From J088 sp003695505 [NCBI: Candidatus Dadabacteria bacterium] (GTDB lineage Bacteria; J088): 10,355 bases of DNA. Within the stretch, counting starts at the first letter, position 1. Each line of letters opens with the position of its first letter. Shown one piece after another: positions 1 to 5,663 of this stretch. Below the pieces are notes generated by a model, which was given only the letters and a program-made list of their open reading frames with translations, was not told the origin of the DNA and made no database searches. The translations under genes were made by a program, and so were the position numbers. Location of the stretch: the NCBI GenBank assembly GCA_003695505.1, contig RFIY01000033.1:1-10355 (forward strand), in the 5' to 3' direction.

Positions 1-5
1 CGTCG

Positions 6-37
6 CCCCGGAATCCGTCGTAGACGGAACTCCGGGG
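6..37. other. Inverted repeat near left edge
   Basis: CCCCGGA (6-12) pairs with TCCGGGG (31-37), and inside it TCCGTC (14-19) pairs with GACGGA (23-28) around a GTA loop. This gives a 13-bp stem with a small internal loop. It lies about 175 nt beyond the stop of the minus-strand lipoprotein gene and has no T-tract, so it is not a classical intrinsic terminator. I find no convincing gene in 1-211. The stretch also holds a 13-nt imperfect palindrome (118-130) and nothing else I can name. Confidence 0.5.
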
Positions 38-211
38 TCCACCAGGGACACCACTGCGCCAGGGTCAGTCCCGGACACGATTCAAAATGCCCTTCGGACG
101 ATTTCATATTGTAGGTACGCTTCTTAAGCGCGACCTGCTGCGCGGCTGGATCCCGGCTTGGGGGCCGTGGCGACGGCTTTCGTGCCATTTGGCGGTGGAT
201 GTTGGTTTTCG

Positions 212-1672
212 TCAGGGCATATCCATGGCAGGTTCGGTGCCGCCTGAGGTCGATGCCTCTGGCGTGCCTTCATCTGGTATCAGGCGACCCATGCAGGCCG
301 AGAACTCGCCAACGGCATCTCCGCAATTGACGGTCACGACGTTTGGTCCCGAGCTGATTTCGACTTCGGTTGGACTGATGAACGTATACTCGAAATCGTT
401 GACCATGACCGAACCCTGTGCCGGGCACGCATCCGTTTCGCCGATCTCGATGGGCAACAGCGTCGAAATCCGCCAGGTGCCGTCGATACAGTTGCCTCCG
501 TCCACGGTGCCACCCTGGATCGTGACCTTGCCGTCGAAATCGAGCAGCTCCGGAAGGAAGCGTTCGTCCATCTGGAGCGCGAGGTCGGCATTCTCATAGG
601 TCAGAAACCACTGACTTTCGCCGGTACGGTTGCGGAGCGTGCCTTCGACCTGGATGCCGAGGCGCCCCTGATCGTCGGCCGCGCCGTGCATGGACAGGCC
701 TTCCCAGGCATCGTGGCTCCAGACGTCGGTGCCGGCGCGGATCTCGTGTACCAGGTCGGCATCGAGGCCGAACCGAGAAATGTCCGGGCTGGACGTGTCG
801 AGGCCGGTTCCTTCGACGGAGAGCTCGACGAACCCGTTCAGCCATTCGACAACCGCCGGTGCGGCATCATCGGCCATTCGCGGTGGCGCCGACAATGCGG
901 TTGGCGCCGTGCCGACACCGAGCGCGACGCGGCTCGGCGCCGAAAACAGGCCGTTGGAGATGTCAACCAGGTATGTGCCGGTCGTCACATTCTCGGGAAC
1001 GGTCAGAACGATCCGGTCGAAGCTCCAGGCGGTCACGTCCGATGTCGCATCGATTCGCTCGGCAATCGTGCCGCCTTCGATCCGCAGCAACTGCAGCGTC
1101 GGCTCGTCGATCGCGGCATCCGACAAATCGAGTGCGAAGAACCGCCCGACAATATGCAGTTCGCCTCCCGCCGTGACCGGATTCGGTTCGAAGCGCTCGA
1201 CGGTGGGCAGCGGCAGTTCTTCGTTGTCACCCCCGGCCGCCGGGGCTTCGGCCGGCAGGCCGCAGGCATTGGCTTCGACCCGTACCGCATACCGTATACG
1301 GCCGTTGGGCAGGGTCTCCGCCGAGCGTGCCATGGCCAGCGTGCCACCATCCAGGCAGTCGATGGTCTGCTGCTCCGTGCCGCTTTGCGCCGGACGAAAG
1401 CCGATGGCGGCTTTCGCCAGAGCCGCCATCGGCTTGGGACCAGATGAGGCGGCGTCGCGACTGGCGTCTTGGCCGAGCGTTTCGAAACCAAACATCAGCG
1501 TGCCCAGGATCCCCTGTACGGCCAGGTCGACGACGCCGAGTTCGGCTGGCGCTTCCTGGACGAGTTCTTCCTGGGTGCGTTGCTCCAGCTCGTTGAGAAA
1601 GTCGAACAGCACACAGCCGGGCAGGGTCGCGGACAGCGTAGCGGCGGCGATTACGGAACAGAATCGTTTCAT
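212..1672 (-). CDS. Secreted lipoprotein with IPT/TIG-like domain, function unknown
   Basis: This is a predicted 486-aa envelope lipoprotein of unknown role. The start was set at 1672, not at the longer ORF start at 1732, because it begins with the signal peptide (MKRF, hydrophobic 6-17, lipobox LPGC with Cys20) and has a GGAGGG ribosome site 5 nt upstream. Residue +2 after the cysteine is Val, not Asp, which by the E. coli rule suggests outer-membrane sorting. Residues about 155-252 (FEPNPVTAGGELHIVG, then VPENVTTGTYLVDISNG) look like an IPT/TIG immunoglobulin-like fold. The rest is probably beta-rich. Paired cysteines (106/137, 395/416, 450/460) could form periplasmic disulfides. It has its own short upstream region with a CRP-type site about 90 nt before the ATG. 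Function is unrecognised; a surface or adhesion-like role is only inferred from the fold. Confidence 0.8.
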   Translation of the reverse strand: MKRFCSVIAAATLSATLPGCVLFDFLNELEQRTQEELVQEAPAELGVVDLAVQGILGTLMFGFETLGQDASRDAASSGPKPMAALAKAAIGFRPAQSGTEQQTIDCLDGGTLAMARSAETLPNGRIRYAVRVEANACGLPAEAPAAGGDNEELPLPTVERFEPNPVTAGGELHIVGRFFALDLSDAAIDEPTLQLLRIEGGTIAERIDATSDVTAWSFDRIVLTVPENVTTGTYLVDISNGLFSAPSRVALGVGTAPTALSAPPRMADDAAPAVVEWLNGFVELSVEGTGLDTSSPDISRFGLDADLVHEIRAGTDVWSHDAWEGLSMHGAADDQGRLGIQVEGTLRNRTGESQWFLTYENADLALQMDERFLPELLDFDGKVTIQGGTVDGGNCIDGTWRISTLLPIEIGETDACPAQGSVMVNDFEYTFISPTEVEISSGPNVVTVNCGDAVGEFSACMGRLIPDEGTPEASTSGGTEPAMDMP

Positions 1673-1714
1673 CGAAGCCCTCCATACGGGAAACAGGCCA
1701 GACGTCAGCGATCT

Positions 1715-1730
1715 GCCTGTGGATACAGGC
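1715..1730. other. Small inverted repeat in the lipoprotein gene leader
   Basis: GCCTGT (1715-1720) and ACAGGC (1725-1730) form a 6-bp stem with a GGAT loop. It lies between the CRP-type site and the lipoprotein ATG, so it could be a leader hairpin, a weak operator, or a weak terminator for the operon ending at 1765. No T-tract follows on either strand. Confidence 0.35.
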
Positions 1731-1750
1731 AATCAGAATTCGCCCGATGA

Positions 1751-1772
1751 AAATGTGATCTGTGTCACATTT
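1751..1772 (-). promoter_or_regulatory. Near-consensus CRP/Vfr-type operator
   Basis: Two perfect 8-nt arms, AAATGTGA (1751-1758) and TCACATTT (1765-1772), flank the 6-nt spacer TCTGTG. This matches the E. coli CRP consensus (TGTGA-N6-TCACA with AAA/TTT flanks) in both arms completely. The centre is about 90 nt upstream of the lipoprotein ATG on the minus strand, so that gene is the likely target. The right arm overlaps the TGA stop (1765-1767) of the preceding minus-strand gene. I do not see a convincing -10 box at class I or class II spacing, so activation versus repression is open. Confidence 0.7.
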
Positions 1773-2277
1773 CCGCGCCGGTGGAGCGCGCACGCAAGAC
1801 GAAGAAGTTCGAAAACAGACGGATCAGGCCAATGTCGATGTATGCCTTGCCCAGCAGCAGGTCGTGTCCCTCGACGCAGACCAGGTAGTCTCGGATGCGC
1901 GCCGAAGGGTCGTACCAGGGATTCCGTCCGGTGCCATAGTCCAGGACGATCGCATTGGTATACCGTCGGCACCGCGGGTGTTCGCTCGCGGGAATCAGAT
2001 CGTAGAAGCCAAAACGGCGTGGCTTTGGATCCCACGCACGGTCCGGTCCGCTGCGCGGGTGCCGGTCGGAACGGTTGTACCCGTAAGCTGCGCCGTGTTC
2101 ATCGCGGTCGAATCCTTTGACGAACTTCTGGATGCCGATCAGCCGCGTGAACCAGGGTCGGTTGTAACCGTCATATTCGCGACCGACCAGCGCGCCCGGA
2201 TCAGGACGCATCCCATCGCGGAGCACCTGTTCGAGCTCGCGGTTCGATGCGCGGATCAGCGATTCCCACGATCGCAT
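1765..2277 (-). CDS. Conserved-looking hypothetical protein, partner of the diiron protein
   Basis: This is a 170-aa soluble protein that I do not recognise. It has no signal peptide, membrane helix or cofactor motif. The N-terminus (1-25) looks helical. The remainder is rich in aromatics and short strands (GREYDGYN at 32-39, KFVKGF at 51-56, NAIVLDYGTGRNP at 108-120, RDYLVCVEGHDLLLGKAY at 129-146), a pattern suggesting a small lipocalin-like or DUF4334-like barrel, though this is a guess. The ATG is preceded by GAGG. The gene begins 17 nt after the stop of the ferritin-like gene on the same strand, so the two are almost certainly co-transcribed. It may supply a binding or delivery function for the oxidase. 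Its stop codon lies inside the CRP palindrome. Confidence 0.75.
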   Translation of the reverse strand: MRSWESLIRASNRELEQVLRDGMRPDPGALVGREYDGYNRPWFTRLIGIQKFVKGFDRDEHGAAYGYNRSDRHPRSGPDRAWDPKPRRFGFYDLIPASEHPRCRRYTNAIVLDYGTGRNPWYDPSARIRDYLVCVEGHDLLLGKAYIDIGLIRLFSNFFVLRARSTGAEM

Positions 2278-2294
2278 GGTGCTGCCTCGTCTGT

Positions 2295-3434
2295 TCAGGC
2301 CTGCGGCATCTGGTGTTCGGGGTATTTCTGCTCGAGCTGCGCCCAGTCGATCATGCCGTCGTCAGCCAGATTCTCGTATTGCAGAATGCCAAGTTCCTCG
2401 TATTTGGGCCGAATCCGGTCGGTGAGCAGGCCGACCTTTTTCAGGTTGGGCATCACGCGCGTAAAGAGCAGGTTCCGGAACTGATCCATGACCTGGCTTT
2501 CGAGGACGGTGCGCCGACAGAACTCGACATCCCAGCCGAAATGGGCAAACACATCGGTGGCAATCAGGCGTTCGCGCATAACGCAGCAGGCCTCATAGGC
2601 GAACTGGGCCCGCTCCTCGCGCTCTTCCTCGCTCAGCGATTTGACGAATTCTTCCATGTATAGCACGCCAAAGGCGACGTGACGGGCTTCGTCGCGAATC
2701 ACATAGTCCACGATCTGTCGCATCAACGGGTCGCGCGTTGTCAGCAGGGTGGTACGGAACGCCGCGAGCGCCAGCCCCTCGATGATGATCTGCATGCCGA
2801 TAAACTTCAGATCCCAGCGCGGATCGGTCAGGATCTTGTCGAGCAGCGCCTTGAGGTGCCGGTTGATCGGATACATGAATCCGACTTTTTCATTCAGGTA
2901 TTTGCCGAATACTTCGACGTGGCGGGCCTCATCGAAAGTCTGCGACGCTGCATAGAGCTTGGCGTCGTAGGTCGGCGCGCAGGTCACGAGCTGCGAGGCG
3001 ACCAGCAGCGCGCCCTGTTCGCCATGCAGGAACTGGGACTGTGTCCAGCAGTGGTTGTGCCAGGCGACGTCGAGTTTCTCTTCTTCGGTCATATCGTCGT
3101 AGTTCGTTCCCTTGAACGGGTTCAGCGCCTCGTCGAACGGGAATTCCGTTTTCGGATGGGTGTACGACCAGTCCACATCGATTTCGGCGTTCCAGTTCAA
3201 CTCCTTGCCGAGACGATAGAGGCGGCGAATTTTCTGGTCGCATTCCTCGTAGTCCCAGCTATAACTGCCGGTCAGCGGCGTCTGAAAGATTTCGGCAATG
3301 TGCTCGACATGTTCCGGCTTGAGGCGATCCTCGAGGTCGTCGTGTTCGTGCGGATCCGGCGTGGTCTCCGCGAGCGGGGTCCAGGTCGTATATTTGATCT
3401 CGGTCGGCGTTTGATCGACGAACTTGACACTCAT
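2295..3434 (-). CDS. Ferritin-like (R2/AurF-type) diiron oxidase-like protein
   Basis: This 379-aa cytosolic protein carries a complete carboxylate-bridged dinuclear metal site: Glu139 (HGEQGAL), Glu169-x-x-His172 (DEARHVEVF), Glu219 (IIIEGLALAAF) and Glu249-x-x-His252 (DEARHVAFG). The E, ExxH, E, ExxH order with spacings of 30, 50 and 30 residues is the four-helix-bundle arrangement of ribonucleotide reductase R2, bacterial multicomponent monooxygenases, stearoyl-ACP desaturase and AurF-type N-oxygenases. No extra AurF-like histidine ligand is seen just before Glu249. The first about 110 residues are an extra acidic region with no recognised domain. The substrate cannot be read from sequence; O2-dependent oxidation or hydroxylation is inferred from the site. 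The start is supported by an AAGGAG ribosome site and a promoter about 35 nt upstream. It is first in an operon with the 170-aa unknown. Confidence 0.88.
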   Translation of the reverse strand: MSVKFVDQTPTEIKYTTWTPLAETTPDPHEHDDLEDRLKPEHVEHIAEIFQTPLTGSYSWDYEECDQKIRRLYRLGKELNWNAEIDVDWSYTHPKTEFPFDEALNPFKGTNYDDMTEEEKLDVAWHNHCWTQSQFLHGEQGALLVASQLVTCAPTYDAKLYAASQTFDEARHVEVFGKYLNEKVGFMYPINRHLKALLDKILTDPRWDLKFIGMQIIIEGLALAAFRTTLLTTRDPLMRQIVDYVIRDEARHVAFGVLYMEEFVKSLSEEEREERAQFAYEACCVMRERLIATDVFAHFGWDVEFCRRTVLESQVMDQFRNLLFTRVMPNLKKVGLLTDRIRPKYEELGILQYENLADDGMIDWAQLEQKYPEHQMPQA

Positions 3435-3465
3435 GGGGACTGCTCCTTTGCACCCGGTTTCCGGT

Positions 3466-3501
3466 CACCGTGATTTTAGCAGAATAAATATTCTATGAAA
3501 A
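3466..3501 (-). promoter_or_regulatory. Sigma70-type promoter of the diiron operon
   Basis: On the minus strand TTTTCA (3496-3501) lies 17 nt before TAAAAT (3473-3478), which is preceded by TGC and so is an extended -10. Transcription should start near 3466, giving a leader of about 32 nt that contains the AAGGAG ribosome site of the gene at 3434. The 17-nt spacing and the extended -10 make this one of the best promoters in the window. Confidence 0.7.
3481..3494. promoter_or_regulatory. Palindrome inside promoter spacer, candidate operator
   Basis: AGAATA (3481-3486) and TATTCT (3489-3494) form a perfect 14-nt palindrome with AA at the centre. It sits wholly within the -35/-10 spacer of the diiron operon promoter and in the region shared with the divergent gene at 3602. 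A repressor bound here would block RNA polymerase. The AT-rich palindrome stands out in GC-rich DNA. No regulator gene is adjacent. Confidence 0.45.
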
Positions 3502-3601
3502 GCTGCGCGAGGTCATGCATCATGAACGCAGAGAGCGAGGCGTTCCGATCCGGGGCGCACGCGGCGACCGACGAACCAGGCCTGGAAAGGACGCGAACAC
3601 C

Positions 3602-4219
3602 GTGCAACTTCATCCGTTTGACGAGCTCAAGGCGCGCGCACGCCATACGCGGCACAATTTCGTTCGCGATATTCGCAGCGAAGTCACGAGTCTTGACAAC
3701 AACCAGATCCTGATCGTGACGCGATTGCTCGACGAATATCACGATCTGTCCGTGGCGATGGTCCTGGACGCCGAACTGTGCATCGCCGAGATCGCGTGCA
3801 AGGCGGAACGCATGCCGTATCCAACCTGCGAGGAATCCGAAGGCGCGTATGACAGCCTGATCGGCCTGAATGTCTATCAGCGCGGCATCCTGCGCGAGAT
3901 TCGCTCTCGTGTCGAGCGCGAAGCCGGCTGCACGCATTTCACCGAGCTGATCGAGGCGAGTTTGCGTGCGCTGTTTGCCGGCCTGTACAACGTGCGGCGC
4001 AGTGTGGACATCGAGAATCTGATCACGATCGAACAGCGGCGCCAGCTCAATATCCGGCGCCCGATGCTGGCCGGCACATGCCGCAGTTTTCGCAAGAGCG
4101 ACCGCAACGACGGTGAGTTCGACGTTGCGATCGAGCGAATTCGTGAGGCCGGCTACGATCCGGCCGAGCTCGACCCGCACGGCAGCCTGTTCGGGAAGGG
4201 CGTGGCTGGACACGGCTGA
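3602..4219 (+). CDS. DUF2889 family protein
   Basis: This 205-aa protein matches the DUF2889 pattern as I know it: an HTR motif near the N-terminus (15-17), a PYPTC motif (72-76) followed by a YxxLIGL segment (83-89), the signature GCTHFTEL (109-116), and a late TC (159-160). Conserved Cys76, Cys110, His112 and Cys160 could bind metal or form a reactive site, which is inference. The family has no established function. I chose GTG at 3602 over ATG at 3515 because AAAGGA lies 9 nt upstream, the family similarity begins there, and the earlier 29 residues are Arg/Gly-rich and unlike coding sequence. It is divergent from the diiron operon, 167 nt away. The stretch 4220-4273 after it has no clear terminator. 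Confidence 0.8.
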   Translation: MQLHPFDELKARARHTRHNFVRDIRSEVTSLDNNQILIVTRLLDEYHDLSVAMVLDAELCIAEIACKAERMPYPTCEESEGAYDSLIGLNVYQRGILREIRSRVEREAGCTHFTELIEASLRALFAGLYNVRRSVDIENLITIEQRRQLNIRRPMLAGTCRSFRKSDRNDGEFDVAIERIREAGYDPAELDPHGSLFGKGVAGHG

Positions 4220-4273
4220 ATCAGGACGCCCTTGTGGAAAACCCGTACAAGCAATTGTTGCGACGCCGTTTTT

Positions 4274-4302
4274 TTGCAATGCGCGCCCGGGGCTGCTAGA
4301 AT
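4274..4302 (+). promoter_or_regulatory. Sigma70-type promoter for a leaderless transcript
   Basis: TTGCAA (4274-4279) is separated by exactly 17 nt from TAGAAT (4297-4302). The usual start site, about 7 nt after the -10 box, falls on the A of the ATG at 4309. No Shine-Dalgarno sequence is present between the box and the ATG, which is consistent with a leaderless mRNA. Confidence 0.65.
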
Positions 4303-4308
4303 CGTGCT

Positions 4309-4737
4309 ATGAGCGACGAACAAAAACAACCCGGCGCGGCCGGAGAAGCCGACGAACACGACGCGTCGAGCTGGGCGGAGCTGCTTCGCAAGGCTGCCTA
4401 TCTGGGCATCGGTACGGCGTTTGCAACGCAGGAGACCGCACGCTCGGTGTTGCGCGACATGAAGCTGCCCCGCGAAGTCGTGTCGATGATCATGCAGAAC
4501 TTCGAGAAGAATCGCGAAGAAATGGTCAACGTCGCACAGCGCACGTTGAGCGACTATCTGCAGAATCTGGACGTCGCTCATCTGCTCAAGAATGCGATGG
4601 ACGGCATGAAGCTCACCGTGACGGGCGAGGTTCAGTTCAACTACGACCCCTCGCGCAAGGGCAAACTCGACGCCGATGTGAAATTGCGCGCCCGTCCCAA
4701 GCGGGGCCGACGGCGCAAGAAGGGCGACGACGCCTGA
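4309..4737 (+). CDS. Small helical protein with basic tail, function unknown
   Basis: This 142-aa cytosolic protein is not assigned to a named family. An acidic N-terminal tail (1-20) is followed by a helical region (21-100) with hydrophobic faces (WAELLRKAAYLGIGTAF at 22-38; LPREVVSMIMQNFEKNREE at 53-71), then a probable beta-strand pair (101-127) and a strongly basic C-terminus (RARPKRGRRRKKG, 127-139). The layout resembles small granule- or membrane-associated helical proteins, and the tail could bind nucleic acid or acidic lipid; neither is shown. Start choice rests on the promoter: its -10 box ends 6 nt before the ATG, implying leaderless translation. Its TGA stop abuts the stop of the convergent nucleotidyltransferase gene with no intervening base. 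Confidence 0.75.
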   Translation: MSDEQKQPGAAGEADEHDASSWAELLRKAAYLGIGTAFATQETARSVLRDMKLPREVVSMIMQNFEKNREEMVNVAQRTLSDYLQNLDVAHLLKNAMDGMKLTVTGEVQFNYDPSRKGKLDADVKLRARPKRGRRRKKGDDA

Positions 4738-5235
4738 TCAGCGGTCGACGCTGTTGTCTTTATCCGTCATTGCGTCGATGTCCTGAAGATCCTGCGGCCG
4801 ACCGGCGCGCCGTTTCATCGCAAGCAGGTCCTCTCGCGCCAGAATGCGTAGCGTCAGTGCATCATCGCGCGCGACGACGGCTCTTGTGGCATATTCCTGA
4901 TAACGATCGCCTTCGATGAGGAGCAGATCAACGTCGAGTGGCGGGGTTTCTCGCCGGAAACGTAGCGAAATGACGTCACGCGGCCGAGCCCATTTTATCA
5001 GCCGCGTGACATTTTCGATTTCGATCCATTTTGCACCGACGGGTGAAAAGCCCAGGGCGCGTAACGTTTCCAATATGCGTTTCCAGTCGCGACCCCGGAG
5101 GCTGGGGATCAGGTCGACATCCATCGTGACGCGCCGGCTCCCGTACAGTTGAGCCGCGACGCCCCCGGCGAGTACGACGGGCAGATCCTGCTCGCTACAG
5201 ATACGCAGGAATTCGCTGATAACGTCAGTGCCCAA
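4738..5235 (-). CDS. MNT/AbiEii-like nucleotidyltransferase, candidate toxin or effector
   Basis: This 165-aa protein belongs to the DNA polymerase beta-like nucleotidyltransferase fold. The GG signature (24-25), GSRR (32-35) and the Asp39-x-Asp41 metal pair fit the hG[GS]..DhD motif. Asp101 or Asp103 in LDVDLLL is the probable third carboxylate. The C-terminal segment LAREDLLAMKRRAGRPQDLQDI (132-153) is typical of AbiEii/MNT-type enzymes. These transfer NMP to protein or tRNA targets; the target here is unknown. The start is TTG at 5235: an in-frame stop lies 27 nt upstream, no ATG or GTG occurs between, and GGAG sits 7 nt before the TTG. It overlaps the antitoxin gene by 11 nt, so translation is probably coupled. 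No HEPN partner is present. It could instead be a house-keeping or orphan nucleotidyltransferase. Confidence 0.83.
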   Translation of the reverse strand: MGTDVISEFLRICSEQDLPVVLAGGVAAQLYGSRRVTMDVDLIPSLRGRDWKRILETLRALGFSPVGAKWIEIENVTRLIKWARPRDVISLRFRRETPPLDVDLLLIEGDRYQEYATRAVVARDDALTLRILAREDLLAMKRRAGRPQDLQDIDAMTDKDNSVDR

Positions 5236-5563
5236 CGTCGAGCTCCATACCTCGCAATTTCATGACGAAGTGCCGCCACTGGTCCAATTCGCGCAAACGA
5301 TCAAAGACGGTGCCCAGTTCCCATTCTCGCGCGTCAGGGTCGAGCGTCGGTGTTGACGGCGCGTCGTGAACCATCTCCTCTGCGTTCGCACGTTCAGTCG
5401 GCAGTCTGATGTCAAACGGCATACCCTGGTGCAGGATGATCTGATGGTAGAACATCGAGATGGCGTCGCTGGGCCGCAAGCCGAGGCGCCGCAGCACGGT
5501 TTCTGCTTCGGTCTTGATTTCCGGCTCGATGCGTGCGCGGATCATGGCGGTTCGTGTAGCCAT
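5225..5563 (-). CDS. RelB/DinJ family antitoxin-like protein
   Basis: This is a 112-aa protein. Residues 1-60 match RelB/DinJ antitoxins: an N-terminal strand with RARIEPEIK (9-17), AETVLRRLGLRPSDAI (20-35) forming the ribbon-helix-helix DNA-binding part, and GMPFDIRLP (47-55) like the PFDLREP segment of E. coli DinJ. The C-terminal part (65-112) is longer and more acidic than usual and is the likely partner-neutralising region. The start was placed at 5563 because family similarity begins there and a -10 box and operator lie immediately upstream; the ORF continues open further upstream only through the terminator. It is followed, with an 11-nt overlap, by a nucleotidyltransferase rather than a RelE/YafQ RNase. 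It is expected to autorepress its operon. Confidence 0.85.
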   Translation of the reverse strand: MATRTAMIRARIEPEIKTEAETVLRRLGLRPSDAISMFYHQIILHQGMPFDIRLPTERANAEEMVHDAPSTPTLDPDAREWELGTVFDRLRELDQWRHFVMKLRGMELDVGH

Positions 5564-5570
5564 TGGAAAT

Positions 5571-5592
5571 ATTGTACCCCATTTGGGATACA
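5571..5592 (-). promoter_or_regulatory. Antitoxin promoter -10 box with overlapping operator palindrome
   Basis: On the minus strand a TACAAT box (5571-5576) ends 7 nt before the antitoxin ATG, with no Shine-Dalgarno sequence between, so the mRNA may be leaderless. Overlapping it is a 20-bp inverted repeat, TGTACCCC (5573-5580) and GGGATACA (5585-5592), matching at 7 of 8 positions around ATTT. The -35 region is poor. The arrangement suits autorepression by the ribbon-helix-helix antitoxin. Confidence 0.6.
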
Positions 5593-5603
5593 GGTGGAGC
5601 GCG

Positions 5604-5641
5604 AAAAAAAAGGGGCAGCGGCTCTGCCGCTGCCCCTTTTT
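5604..5641 (-). terminator. Strong intrinsic terminator, possibly bidirectional
   Basis: GGGGCAGCGGC (5612-5622) pairs perfectly with GCCGCTGCCCC (5626-5636) around a TCT loop. The stem is flanked by A8 (5604-5611) and T5 (5637-5641). Read on the minus strand the tail is T8, 22 nt after the stop of the Fe-S oxidoreductase gene, so this ends that transcript and insulates the antitoxin promoter that follows within 20 nt. Plus-strand reads would also meet a hairpin with T5. Confidence 0.92.
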
Positions 5642-5663
5642 GGGATATCCCTGCAGGTGGTGA

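Noticed and set aside
100-115. Minus-strand TACAAT followed at once by ATG near the left edge
   Set aside because: The ATG touches the -10 box and the frame closes after only a few codons; no plausible gene results.
690-2120. 476-codon plus-strand open frame opposite the lipoprotein gene
   Set aside because: The minus strand has a lipobox signal peptide, ribosome site and TIG-like domain; the plus frame is Ser/Arg-rich and spans an intergenic region.
3476-4279. 267-codon minus-strand open frame opposite the DUF2889 gene
   Set aside because: The plus frame carries the DUF2889 signature and a GTG start with ribosome site; the minus frame would also erase the diiron operon promoter.
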